Source: Taxillus chinensis (lineage: Eukaryota; Streptophyta; Magnoliopsida; Santalales; Loranthaceae). From it: a stretch of DNA of 64,000 nucleotides. Position 1 is the stretch's first letter. Each line of letters opens with the position of its first letter. Below are positions 43,193-55,343 of the stretch, piece after piece. The stretch is from contig CM042092.1 of assembly GCA_023512835.1 (NCBI GenBank), positions 24,417,543-24,481,542 of the forward strand, read 5' to 3'. The translations under genes were made by a program, and so were the position numbers. Under the pieces are notes generated by a model. That model was not told the DNA's origin and made no database searches. It saw nothing but the letters and a program-made list of their open reading frames with translations.

Positions 43193-44374
43193 TGATGGTC
43201 CCTTGGAGCCTAGGGGAGGTGAATAGGCTCTTATCGAAACTCTTTTGATTCTCTTATGACACAACACTTATCTAGTTAAGTGATAGAACCCTTTATGGAA
43301 GATAACCAGGATAGTGGAAGTATTTTGTTTTATTATCAAAAGATAAATACAACAAAATAGAAGCAAGACTCTTTCACACTCTGTTTACAAAAGGATTCAC
43401 ACACTAGCCTATATTATGTCTTTGAACTCTTGTGCATACACAGGGTTGATTCAGGCTCGCTCGCACTCACATTTTCAAATGTACAAGTATGAATATTTAT
43501 AAAAACATTCCTAAGAGACAACCTTGGAACTTATAGTTTCGGAATGCGTTCAGCACTAACTATTCCTCGGTAATCTCTCTGCCTTGACTGCTGTGGTTTG
43601 TGGAGATCAAGATCTTGGGTTTGAAGAGTATAAGTGCCTTTGTGAGTTCCCAAGTATAATTAAAGTTGTGTCCACATATCCGGGTGATCCACGTGTAAGA
43701 TTCTTTAGGTTCTCAACGAGTTTGCCTTACATCGGGACACCACGAGCTGATAACTTTAAATGTGGTAAGTTGAAGTAGCATCTTCTTGGTCTGGTGTAAT
43801 TTTCCTTACTCCGTTGCTAATGAAGCTCGGAACCTTACTCCGTGTCAGTGGTTGCTTACTCCGTATCTATTTGGTCCCTGGAATCTTTAGTCCGTGTCAG
43901 TGCTTCCTTACTCCGTGTGAATGAGAATGTTGGAGTGCTTATTCCGTATCAGCGCTTCCTTACTCCGCATGTAAGTTCCTTACTCCATACAGTTTTCTTA
44001 CTCCGTGCGAGTTTAATGGATTGGATGGCTTACTCTGTACTAGCACATCCTTACTCCGCATGAGTGAGTGGTTCGGATTCCTTACTCCGCATCTGGTTTC
44101 CTTACTCCGTGTGAATAAAGACTCGGGTCCTTATTCCGCATTAGTACTTCCTTACTCTGTATGTATGGGGACTTGGTTATTTACCAAGTGTTTGACGACA
44201 CTCACTCTCATCCGAATCAGGATTATGTATCCTGTCCTTAGCTTTGCTCTTACGAGTGTATCTCCGGATTAATAACATATCTTCTACAATGATTAAAGAC
44301 AAAACACAAAAGATCTCAAATCAAATTACATAGGGCTTTATTAGCATTATCCAAATTCTGGGCTTGATCCAACA
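43193..44374 (-). repeat. 5' LTR of SIRE-like copy 1
   Basis: Nearly identical to 30662-31842, including the CTTACTCCG array at about 43800-44160. It borders the TTTTT target duplication at 44375. Confidence 0.9.
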
Positions 44375-44379
44375 TTTTT

Positions 44380-45228
44380 CTCATGTTGCTAAAATTTCGT
44401 CCGTTCAGGTGTTTCTTTCCTTAGCTGTTCATTATGGATAGACTCTCCATCAACTTGATGTCAAAAATGCCTTTTTCTACAGTGACCTTGCTGAGGAGGT
44501 TTATATAGAGCAACCACCTAGTTTTGTTACTCGGGGGAGAATCTGGTATATCGTCTTCGAAAGGCTCTTTATGGGTTGAAATAGTCTCCATGGCCTACTT
44601 TGGCCGATTCAGTACGACTCTTGTTTGCTTCGGTATTCGGCAATGTGAAGTTGATCATTTTGTGTTTAGCTCCTTTTTTACTGTCGGTTGTGTTCTCTTG
44701 GTTATAAATGTTGATATTATTATTATGAGTAGTGACAGGGAAGACATTCAACGTTTGAAGCATTTTCTCCAGACTGAGTTTTGCACCAAGGATCTCGGTC
44801 GTTTGTACTATTTCTTGGGGATAGAAATGGCTTACTTTGGTTCCTTTATCTCTTTGTCACAATGAAAGTATATGATGGATATACTTGATGAGGTCGGGTA
44901 TTTAGGAGTCAAATCTCTTACTTCTCTTATGGATCCCAATGTCTGGTTGGACTCAGAACATGGTAATTTATTGCATAATCCTGCTCAATATCAAAGATTA
45001 GTTGGTAAGTTAAATAATTTGATAGTAACTAGACCCGATATTTTATTTGCCTTAAGCACCGTAAGCCAGTTTATGAGTGCTCCTCGCATTACCCATTGGA
45101 TTGCAGCATTACGGATTGACAAGTACTCGAAGGGAGCACCAAGACAGGGCCTATTGTTTACTAAGCAGGATAATCTTGATATTTAGGGTTATTCTGATGC
45201 TAATTGGGAAGAATGTCTGATTGATAGA
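44380..45228 (+). mobile_element. Outer copia element, piece 3: RT to RNase H
   Basis: Continues piece 2: LHQLDVKNAFFYSDLAEEVY and IEQPPSFVTR of the RT fingers/palm, then LLVINVDIIIMSSDREDIQR, where the catalytic YVDD has decayed to NVDI. Next are HFLQTEFCTKDLGRLYYFLG, QRLVGKLNNLIVTRPDILFA and GYSDANWEECLIDR of RNase H. Cut at 45228 by SIRE-like copy 2. Frameshifts and stops are frequent, more than in the elements inserted into it, consistent with it being older. Confidence 0.8.
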
Positions 45229-46615
45229 TGTTGGATCAAGCCTAGAATTTGAATGATGCAGATAAAACCCTATGTAATTTGATTTGAGACATTGCATGTT
45301 TATTCTTAAGTTGTTGTAGAAGATATGATCTTAATCCGGAAGTTCACTCGTGAGAGTAAAGCCGAGGACAGGATACATAATCCCGATCCGGACAAACGTG
45401 AGTGTCGTCAAACACTTGGTAAATAACCAAGTCTACATTTCATACGGAATAAGGATCATTCGTGTGGACCAAACACTTAAAGCTATGGACTAAGGAATTT
45501 GCATTTAACACCTTAATAGACTAAGTCAAATAAATGCGGAATAAGAATCCTAGTCAACATCTAGCACGGAGTAAGAGACAATTATCGCAAAATAAAAAGC
45601 TATGTCTTCCACTCAAATGAACTAAGGACAAGAAGACACGGAGTAAGGAATCCGAGTCTTCCATACATGCGGAGTAAGGAATGACTTGTATGGAATAAGA
45701 ACCCAAGTCCTTTATTCGCACGAAGTAAAGAAAATAGATACGGAGTAAGGAATCCAAACCTTTTACTCATGCGGAGTAAGGATGCGCTGATATGGAGCAA
45801 GCCATCCGACCTTTCAACTCATGCGGAGTAAGCTCTCCGGACTTCTCTTTCATATGGAGTAAGGAAGCATTGGCACAGAATAAGGATTCCAGTATCAAAG
45901 TGACATGGAGTAAGTAACCACTAACACAGAGTAAGGATCCAAGTTTTATTAACACGGAGTACGGAACTTTACAATGGATTAAAAAGACGCTACTTCAACT
46001 TATCATCTTCGCATTCAAAGTAGTCAGCTCACTGCGTTCCGATGTAAGACAAACTCGTTAATAACCTAAAGCATCTTACATGTGGATCACACCGATATGT
46101 GGACATAACTTTAACTGCACTTGGGAACTCGCGAAGACACTTATGCTTTACAAACCCAAGATCTTGAGCTCTACATCCGCAACAATCAAGGCAGAGAGAT
46201 TTTCGAGGAACAGTCAATGTTGCACGTTGCTCGGAAGAACAAGTTCCAAAGATGTTTTTCACGGATGGCTATATATATTAACACTTGTATATTTTTATTG
46301 TGCATGCAAGAATAGAGTGTTTAACTGTGTGTATGTGCATGTATGTACAAGAGCTTATAGAGATATTATTGGCTAGTGTGTGAGTAATTGTAAATAGAGT
46401 GCTTGAGAGTTTTCAGTAGATCGAATAGCTTCATTAGCTTTAATCTGCTATATTTTCTTGTATTTATCTCTTGATGATAAAATAAAATACTTCCACTATC
46501 TGGTTATATTCTGCATTGATTCTATCTCTTAACTAGATAAGTGTTGTGCCAGAGGCGAGCGAAGAGTTTTTGATTAGAGCCTATTCACCCCCCTTTAGGC
46601 TCCTAGGGACCAACA
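45229..46615 (+). repeat. 5' LTR of SIRE-like copy 2
   Basis: Starts TGTTGGATCAAGCCTAGAAT and ends CTCCTAGGGACCAACA; 1387 bp, about 200 bp longer than the LTRs of copy 1. 45435-45970 holds about 19 variants of CGGAGTAAG, the same motif in the opposite orientation to copy 1's listing. Confidence 0.85.
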
Positions 46616-46617
46616 AG

Positions 46618-46629
46618 TGGTACCAAAGC
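46618..46629 (+). other. Primer-binding site of SIRE-like copy 2 (mutated)
   Basis: TGGTACCAAAGC two bases after the LTR; differs from TGGTATCAGAGC at two positions. Confidence 0.75.
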
Positions 46630-46678
46630 AAGTTCTACCTACTCAAAGTAGAGATACCACTCTTTCTCTATCTCAACA

Positions 46679-48510
46679 ATGACTGAAGAAAGCAGCATGC
46701 TATTCAACGCTCGCCTTAACTCCGGAGGTGCACAAAAGCCCCTCCCCAACCGAAGTAGTAACGAAAATGTCAATCTGAGCACAAGTACTCAACCCATTTG
46801 TTCACATTGCTCGTTAACCACGGAGTTCTTGTTTCACTTTGACCAAATCGCCAAAGTTCACACATGAGCTTTTCTCCCAGTGGAAAGCATGCATGAGAAT
46901 GTTCATGATATATCATAATCATTTCATGTGGCCCTGTCTTCATCAAGAGATACCTATTCCGATGACTATCGGAGAAAACAGAGTTAGAAGGCCAAATACT
47001 AATGCTGAACTCAATAACGAGGAAAAAGCCTAGCAGTATACTAGTGAAAAGGCTCTGGCTTACATCACATCATCTTTGGACGCCGAAACTTTCACGGACG
47101 TCCAGGGCTACATGACAGTGAAAGTTGTCTGGGATAAACTGACAATCCTCTATGAGGGAAGTCAGTCCCAAATGCAGAACGTCATCTGTGTTCTCAGACA
47201 GAACTTTGAGAGCTTCAATCACAAACCTAGCGAATCCCTCGAAAGCATTTATCGGAGATTCAGCAAGCTCATTCTTGAGCTGAAAACTGTCAATGAGCGT
47301 TACACTCAATTTCAAATCAATGATAAGTTTTTCCGCTCCTTGCCGGATCGCTACTACTCCAAAAGCTCTAAATGCAAGCGGACAAGAACTGGTAGTATGC
47401 TCCCCTTGAAGAACTATACGGAAAGCTACGGATTCATGAGGTCAGATTCAAATATACTGACCGAAATGAGAAAATAGCTCGGAAAGAAAAGGGGGTAGCT
47501 TTTAAAGCTACGAAATATCTCAGCATACGGTGGGATGATGATACGGAAGAGTTAGAGAACTTTGACTCAGACGTTGAAGAAGAAATAACTCTTCTGTTTA
47601 AATCCTTTGGGCGATTCCTGTGGAAAAACATTAAGGATTCAGAAGAGGCTCCTTATCATCATCCCAAAGGAAGGAGCGATCGGAATCAAGTTCCCAAGAA
47701 TGCTACAACTATGGGAAACCCATTCACTGGGCCAAGGATTATAAATCCAAATCAAAGATGGCCGATAAAAGTGACTGGGTTAAACCCCGATGCTCCACCT
47801 CAAAAAGCAGCAAGGACAAGAGGAAGGCATTCGTCACAAAGTACATCAGTGACTCAGAAGAAGAGGAGGAATCGTCTGATGATGAGCCAACCCCGATGCC
47901 AAACATCTGCCTCATGGCAAATACTGAGGTACTTTCTATCTCTGAGCTCATGAGGAAATTAGAATCTCTTACTGCTAAATGTGATCATGAAAAGAATGAG
48001 AGACTAATAATTACTCAAATGTACAAAGATATGGATGGTCAAGTTAAACATCTTGAATTTACTGTCGCAAGACTTGAAAAAGATATAGCTGACTTTAGGA
48101 GTAAATAGGCTTGGTATCTTGATCTAAGAGCAGAAAATCATTTGCTAAATACCAACCTAAAAGACCTAACTGTTAATCTGAAAAGACTCGAGAATGAACT
48201 TGAAAATGAAAAGGAAATAAATCGTAAGTGGCTAAAATTTGGGGAAATAGCTTCTATGTTTAGGACTGATCCGGACGACATCCAAGTTAAACCTGGCCTT
48301 GGCTCCAACCCATCAAGCTCCACACAAGCTACTGAGTGTACCTCAGATTTTATTCCGAAACTAACCAACCTTTATCCTATTAGTACATCTAAACCGTTGG
48401 ATGGTTTCATTTTAGGTGGCACCATAGTGTATGACAGTGGAAGAGAGGCTGTTATAGCTGATCCCGAAGTAGCACCCGTATATAACGATGAAGGGAAGGC
48501 TACTGCATAA
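46679..48510 (+). pseudogene. Gag of SIRE-like copy 2
   Basis: ATG 46679 gives MTEESSMLFNARLNSGG. The UBN2-type domain is at about 47076-47340 (FTDVQGYMTVKVVWDKL, FESFNHKPSESLESIYRRFS). A zinc-knuckle remnant near 47694 reads CYNYGKPIHWAKDY: the CCHC pattern keeps the first Cys and the His, but the second and fourth ligands are Tyr. An acidic segment (SDSEEEEESSDDE) and a long coiled-coil-like stretch (ELMRKLESLTAKCDHEKNER, HLEFTVARLEKDIADF; NLKRLENELENEKEINRKW) follow, as in SIRE gags. The stop near 48106 is SK-TAG-AW. The gag-like frame ends at 48510. Confidence 0.78.
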
Positions 48511-48989
48511 AGCCAAAACTGTAGCAACCAGAAAGAAAGGAAAGGCAAAGGCTGATGCATCTAGGGCAAAGAGCGCGTTACCCAATCGCAAAAGATTAGG
48601 CCATAGGGAACAAAGTAGAAAACCTGTAAAATCTAAGAAACCTGTATCCCCTGTTTGTGCTCCGCATCATAGTGTTTATTCTATCTATAGAGAAATAGGT
48701 CATTATCAGTATGAGTGTTGGAGTCTATCCGATGACTGGCTTTGTAATCAAGTTTATATTAATAAAGATCAGTTTATCAAAAAAGGTTTTTTAGCAAATC
48801 TAAATCTAAATCTCAAAGGAGTAACTCTCCCAAGAAAACCCAAATAAAAGAAACAACTGACACTAACAAAGTAAAGTTAACTTGGAAAGCTAAAGCTCCT
48901 AACAAAGTAAAATCCAGAACTGTTAACAATGTTGTTGTTTTTCTAACCACCCGAAACGAGTTTGGGCACCAAAAGTGTAATCTGTTGTC

Positions 48990-51900
48990 TTGCAGGAGCA
49001 TCTCTGGAATTCATTACCAGACCACTTGAAGTTAAAGATCAATCAAAGCAAGTGGATACTCGATAGTGGATGCTCCGAACATACGACGGGTGATCAGTCT
49101 CTGCTCGTAAAAGTTGCTGACAAACGAGGCCCATCCGTATCAAATAGTGACAACAATAAAAGTAAAACTATGGGATATGGCACTTTAACCAATGGTTGTG
49201 TATCAATTACTAAGGTTACCCTAGTCGAAGGTTTGAAGCATAATCTGCTAAGTGTCAGTAATCTATGTGACAAAGGATTTACTGTTTCCTTTATGTCCAA
49301 CACCTGCACAATTAGAGAAAACTTATCCGGAGATATTAAGTTATCCGGATTAAGAGATGAGGACATATATTCAGTGGTCTTAAGATATAATTCTTCTGAC
49401 CCTGTATGCTTCCTCACTAAAGCATTAAATGAAGAAAGTTGGCTATGGCACAAGCGTTGCACTCATTTAAATTTTAAAAATTTGTCTAAATTAGCATTGC
49501 TTGGCTTGGTCAATGGTCTGCCCAAACATAAATACTACAGAGACTCTCTCTGTCGAGAATGCCAACTCGGCAAACAGATCAAGCATAGTTTTAAGAGCAA
49601 ATCAGTTAATTCAATAACTACTCCGTTGTAACTTTTTCATATGGATCTCTGTGGTCCCATTTCAATTGCTTCTCTTGCTGGTGCGAGATATACCCTTGTG
49701 GTTATCGATGACTTCACCAGGTATACATGGGTGATGTTCCTAAAATCGAAGGATCAAACCTTTGAACATTGTGTAAATCTCTTCAACTGGATAAGCAATT
49801 CACAAGGATTGGGCATTAAATGCATCAGGAGTGATCATGGTACGCAATTTGACTTTTCTGATATGCGATCATATTGTTCTGAACAGGACATTCAGCACGA
49901 CTTCTCTGCAGCTAGGACTCTACAACAAAACGAAGTTGCTGAGCGTAAGAATCGCACTTTAGTCGAAGCTAGTAGATCAATGTTAGCAGGGGCAAAGCTT
50001 CCTCTCAGTCTATGGGCTGAAGCTATGTCCATCGCATGCTATGTTCAAAATAGAACTCTTATGAATAAGGTTACCATGAAAACACCCTATGAGATGTGGA
50101 GAGGCAGGAAGCCATCAATCTCTCATTTCAAAGCTTTTGGGTGTGCTTGCTACGTGTTAAACAACGGCAAAGAGGCACGGAGAAAATTTGAGCCAAAATC
50201 CGATGATGTGATCTTTGTCATATACTCATTACATAACAAGGCTTATCGCATCTTCAATAAAAAACATTTAAGAGTTGAAGAATCTATCCATGTTGATTTT
50301 GATGAATCTAACCTTGATTGGTCAAGTATAGGATCTTCAAATTCAAATGTGCAGGATCATACGGACACAATTGATTATTCTCAGCTCCAACATGTTCCTA
50401 ACACAACTCTTGATGAATCACCGAGCACAAGAGATGCAAGAAGAAATGTCACTGATGATGCTTTTGAAGATTCGGACTCAGGACTTCCACTCAACTCCGG
50501 ACAAATCGATATGGACATCCATAACACTGGAGAACCTTCTAGTCTGTTCGGACCAGTTAATACTGAAAACCACAGTGCTGAAGAACCTCAAAGTACTTAT
50601 GGAACTGTTCATCATACGGATACAACTGGCTAGGAAGAAGTTCAACCAGCCGATATACAAGATCCACCCAATCTGGCAGAGCTTCAAATCGTTGATTACT
50701 CACCACCACTTGCGCAGAACTATAGGTGGACTCGAAATCACTCATCAGATCAAGTGATTGGTGATCATACTGTTGGAGTAAGAACAAGGGCAGCCACCTC
50801 CAACTTGTGTCTCTACTCTTGTTTTGTATCATAGATAGAGCCAAAGGTGGTGGATGAAGCCCTTCAAGATTCTAACTGGATAGATCTTTATGCAAGAAGA
50901 GCTTAATCAGTTCAAGAGGAATGAAGTGTTGACGTTAGTACTAAGGCCGAGGTCACTACAAGTCATTGGAGTTAAATGGGTGTTCTGGAACAAATTGGAT
51001 ACTGATGGAATAGTAATTCGAAACAAAGCACGACTGGTAGCCAAAGGATATCGTCAAGAAGAAGGCATTGATTATGATGAAACCTTTGCTCCAATAGCTA
51101 GACTTGAGGCGATCCGAATGTTCCTGGTGTATGCATCCTATGAAAACTTTATAGTTTATCAAATGGACGTCAAGAGCGCTTTTCTGAATGCAGATCTTCA
51201 AGAGGAGGTTTATGTTGAACAACCTCCGGGCTTCGTTGAATACAAGGCTAAACATATGGTATATAAACTACAGAAAGCCTTGTACGATTGGCAAGCAGCT
51301 CCAAGAGCCCGATATGACACATTGTCGAAATTCTTGCTCAAACACAACTTGGAAAAGGGAAGATAGACACTACGTTATTCCTACGGAAAGAGAAGGGTCA
51401 TTCTGTGATCGTACATATATATGTGGACGATATCATTTTCGGATTCTCAAATCCGAAGCTTTGTGAAGAGTTTCCGAAGTTGATGACTGGCAAGTTTGAA
51501 ATGAGCATATTGGGAGAATTATCGTACTTCCTTAGAATAGAAGTTAAACAAATGAAGGATCAAATCTTCATTAACCAAGCTAAGTACACATGGGACTTAA
51601 TCAAGAAGTTTAGAATGCAAAACTCAACTCCCGTGAAGACTCCCATGCCAGTCAGTGCCAAGTTAGATCCTGATCTTAATGGAGAATCAGTAAATGTGAC
51701 TGGAGAATCAGTAAATGGAGAATACAGAGGGATGATAGGATCATTGTTGTACCTTATAATAAGTCACCTGGATATTATGTTTGCAACTTACATTTGTGCA
51801 AGATATCAGGAGAATCCCAAAGAGCCACACATGCTTCATGTAAAACGGATATTGCGGTATCTCAAAGGAGCAATGAATTTGGGACTTTGGTATCCAAAGG

Positions 51901-52385
51901 AGTCCAACTTCTCTTTATCCGGATATTCAGATGCTGATTTTGTCGGGTGTCGCATCGACAGGAAGAGCACTAGTGGTACTTGTTAGTTCCTTGGAAACAG
52001 ATTGATTTCATGGTTTAGTAAGAAGTAGAATTCTGTATCAACCTCTACTGCTGAAGTGGAATATATAGCTGTTGGGAGTTGCTGCGCACAGCTTCTTTGG
52101 ATGCAAAGTCAACTTACTGACTACGGGTTCAACATGACATCTGTTCCACTATACTGCGACAACACCGGTCGATTGCCATCAGCAACAATCTTTGTCATGC
52201 ACCCAAAAACAAAGCACATTGAAGTCAGGTATCACTTCATCCGAGACCATGTTCTCAAAAAGCACATATCTCTCAAACATGTTGCTACGGATGATCAACT
52301 TGCAAACATACTCACCAAGCCCCTACCTGATGCAAGATTTTCCAAACTACTCCTCAAATTAGGTATGCTTGACCTAACTGCATAG
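48990..52385 (+). pseudogene. Pol of SIRE-like copy 2: protease, integrase, RT, RNase H
   Basis: The protease motif WILDSGCSEHTTGDQSLL lies at about 49048, with LVEGLKHNLLSVSNLCDKGF after it. GAG-pre-integrase follows (LWHKRCTHLNFKNLSKL, CRECQLGKQIKHSF). The integrase core is at 49641-50200 (MDLCGPI, VVIDDFTRYTWVMF, IRSDHGTQFDF, AARTLQQNEVAERKN, with QQNG changed to QQNE). RT is at 50890-51700 ([42 protein letters not shown]). RNase H is at 51900-52385 (GYSDADFVGCRIDRKSTSG, HIEVRYHFIRDHVLK, LTKPLPDARF). Breaks are stops near 49630, 50633, 51366, 51986 and 52029 and a frameshift near 51370. GESVNVTGESVN near 51690 shows a 21-bp internal duplication. Confidence 0.85.
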
Positions 52386-52611
52386 CTTTTAATTTATTCA
52401 TTCAACAGTATTTCTTTCAGAACATGCATTGTATTTCATGATGAACGTTAGACACTTACTGTTCTTACTGCTGATCATCTTTACTTGTGTCATGCATTGT
52501 GTTCTGATAATTTTATCATATTTTCATATGGGAGGATGCTTGCGTTTCCCGACTGAAGTCGTTTAAGCTAACATAATTAAAAATATATGAATAAAACCTC
52601 CTTAGGATTTC

Positions 52612-55213
52612 ATGATTCAAATTTTTATCTCTCACCACATCCTGAACCTAGTCTCTGATCCTGTCGATCTCCTCATCGACGATATAGCTGAGTTCTACCG
52701 CACAATCCGATGCACCACCGACTCCATCCGTTCCATCGTTAGGAGTAAATCCATTGTCACCACCCCGAACTTCCTTCGTACCTCTCTCTATCTTCCTTCT
52801 AGTCCTCATCAGCGTCCGAACCCAGAAAAAATGGAAGCTTCCATGGGCTGCGCTTACAAAGGGAAGGAATACAAGGTGAAATCCTTCCAGGGTCGCTACT
52901 GATGTTTGGTGACCATTCTGAGCCGGTGCCTTTTGGATCACACAATAGCCCTAGACTCTGTCCCGTATGACCTGCTTCTGGTCATGTACGGAGTCTTTGA
53001 GGGTCTCCTGATGGATTGGGGGACTTTCTTGTTCCGGCTTGGGGAACAACCCGAAGAATCAATCCTTTAGCGGATCACTCGGCATCGTTTTCTAGCACTG
53101 CGTCTGTCCCACTTCAACGGACATGGTGTCATTCCCTTTCCCCCAGGCTTTCTACATCTGCTATCTTACGCCTCGAAGGGAATCTCGACCGTTGCCGGCC
53201 CTCCGGTGCTGTCCGTCTCCTCCCTGCTCCGGAACAACGGTAGCTGTTGGTGACCCAGGCGCTCTACCCCGTTAGTTACCCACCGGTCCTCACGATTCGG
53301 TCTGTGCCGCACCCTCCATCTCCCGAGGCTCCCAGCTAGCGTTCTTGACCCATCCGAGGTCGGGGCCGTCCCGGCAAGTCACCCCCCTGATTCTCCACCC
53401 TGCCGATGATGTCCCTGCCCCATTATCCCACTGTTGCTACTGCTAATGTCCCTACACCCGATTCTCCCACTGTTGCTGCGGTAGTGGCTGATGTCCCAAC
53501 CTCTCCTCCGGAAGCACCTTTGCCCCCGCTTCCTCAACCTCGAGACTACCTAGACCATCTCCTCGCTGACACCATAACGGGCCTATGGTTCGTTTCATCC
53601 TCCCACGCCCACCATTCCGACAATGACCTCCGGGTGTATTATACTCGCCATACCAAAACCACGGAGAAATGATCATCTGGAACCTGGACCACGCTCCTTA
53701 CGCTGGCCAACATCTTGATGTTCCTTTTGTTGTTACCTCCGGAACGGCCCATGATGCAGAGGTTCCTTCCCCTGTTAAGGTCGGGTCCTCCTCTCCTGCT
53801 GCAGCAATCCCTATTGTTGACCTCTTTGGTCAAAGTGGTTCTGATGCCCCACATGCCTTTGATGCTCCAGGTGGCCCCTCTACTGCTGCTGACCAACCCC
53901 TCTCTCCAGCTGCTGACTCCTCTGCCCAACGCACTCCTGCACCTCTTCATGCGGGGGAGTCCTCCAAAGCCCTGGAGTTTGGGCTTGGACGTGCCTCTTA
54001 TGGCACGGTTCACTCCGACACTGATCTCTGCACAGCTAGACTACCACGCCCAAGTCCAGAGCGCCCATATTGCCGTCATCGCCGTCAAGGTTGATACTCT
54101 TGGCGCCCAACTCCTCTCCGCCCTAACTGACTCTTCCACTTCCATTGAGCAGAAGATGGATCTCGTCACCTCTTCCGTGCACTCATTGTCTAGCTCTTTC
54201 GCAGACTTGGCGCATACGATGGCTCATCCTCCTATCGTTCCTCGGCAATCTACCAAAACGGGGGAGAGAGTGTCATCTGATCCTCCTGCATCTTTCTCAG
54301 TTTGTGCTAGTAAGCGTCCTGCATCTACACTGCTTCTGGGAGTATCTATCCACAAACACAATCGCTTCTCTCAGCCCAGCTCCTCCAGTGCAGCTCCTCC
54401 TTCGACCTCTCCATCCGCGGCTGTCATCTTCCTCCTATCATGTGCAGATCGTGATCCACTTGATGCGAATGGAAGTGTTTTCAATGAAATGGCTAAGTAT
54501 GCCGCGTCTACTGCTGAGCGAAGATGTTTATCCAATATGTATCCCTTCTCTCCTGAAGATATTTAGACTCTACGTTTTGAGAATGGCCTGTTTACAACAG
54601 ATGACATAGATAACTTCTCTCAGGTAGAAAAGATGGAGATGAGGTTGTTTTGTCTCTGTATAAGGACAGTCACTTGTCTAACGTCTTGCCATGTTGGTCT
54701 GATGGCTATCTTCTAGACGTAGCCCACATCCGGACCTTCATTGATGGAACTGCTGAGCATAGCAAGTCATGGAAAAATCTTTCCTCCGTCCTCATTCCGT
54801 ACCGGGTCAAGACGCTGCACTTCATGCTGATTGTCTTTCTGATTCCGTCAAAACAGATGCTCCTGATTGATTCTCACCAAGTTGTGGATAAAAAAATTAG
54901 AAAAGATCAACTGGAGCCATTGTGTCTTCGACTGACAGAAGAAGTAAAGCAATCTGGGTTTTATCAAGAAATGGGCCAAACTCCTTTGGCTCCTACTGAA
55001 AAATTAAAGGCGGCGATCCGGAGCAAGATGCGAGTGCCTCAACAACCCGATGGAGAAAGCTGTAGAGCCTTTGTCTATTTCTTCATCAAATCTTTCAAAA
55101 GGGTAGATGAAGACTGGAACAACATCCAAGACTACACTTTGCAGCAGACAATGGAGCTTTGAGAGAAGGCAGCAACAATGATCTTCAAGTATGGTAAGTC
55201 TTATGTACCTTAA
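52612..55213 (+). pseudogene. Extra 3' ORF of SIRE-like copy 2: transposon-type N-domain plus Ulp1/C48-like protease
   Basis: Homologous to 34698-31974 throughout. 52645-52900 has DLLIDDIAEFYRTIRCTTDS and SMGCAYKGKEYKVKSFQGRY. The middle is a Pro/Ser/Ala-rich region with the same helical segment (DYHAQVQSAHIAVIAVKVDT). 54480-54600 has AERRCLSNMYPFSPEDI. The C-terminus, 54650-55213, has LIPY, then HF, then LIDSHQVV and PQQPDGESCRAFVYFF. The His, Asp, Gln and Cys positions are kept, although the Gly after Cys is Arg. Stops (about 52900, 53070, 54564, 55160) and frameshifts near 53670-54060 break it. The N-terminal ~35 codons present in copy 1 are missing, lost with the shortened spacer. Confidence 0.72.
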
Positions 55214-55343
55214 TGTAAAATTCATGTATCAAGGATGAATTGTACTTTGTCGCTAACCTAATGAAAATGGAAGTTATATTTATTTTGTATGTTATCTTTT
55301 TGCTTCACTTACCAGATCAGATTACAAAGGGTTTTGACATATC

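Larger units (their letters stand above)
30662..44374 (-). mobile_element. SIRE-like Ty1-copia retrotransposon, copy 1, with a 3' extra ORF and a nested gypsy
   Basis: LTRs of 1181 bp (30662-31842) and 1182 bp (43193-44374) flank the unit, which is bordered by a TTTTT duplication (30657-30661 and 44375-44379) within the RT of the outer copia. In element orientation (minus) the order is: 5' LTR, primer-binding site TGGTATCAGAGC (complement of 43179-43190), gag, [nested gypsy and deletion], integrase, RT, RNase H, ~1.7-kb spacer, extra ORF, polypurine tract GGGGGAGAT (complement of 31843-31851), 3' LTR. The large LTRs, UBN2-type gag and ORF downstream of pol place it in the SIRE/Maximus group. 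The two LTRs differ by only a few percent by eye, so the insertion is comparatively young. Confidence 0.88.
45229..55343 (+). mobile_element. SIRE-like Ty1-copia retrotransposon, copy 2 (3' LTR outside the window)
   Basis: The plus-strand order is 5' LTR (45229-46615), primer site (46618), gag, protease, integrase, RT, RNase H, extra ORF, then a 3' region that stops at 55343, within the sequence that in copy 1 lies just before the polypurine tract (CAGATCAGATTACAAAGGG and GCATATC). There a Tekay-type gypsy begins, so the polypurine tract and 3' LTR are expected beyond the right edge. The element interrupts RNase H of the outer copia. All reading frames carry stops, so the copy is older than copy 1 or has decayed faster. 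Confidence 0.85.
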
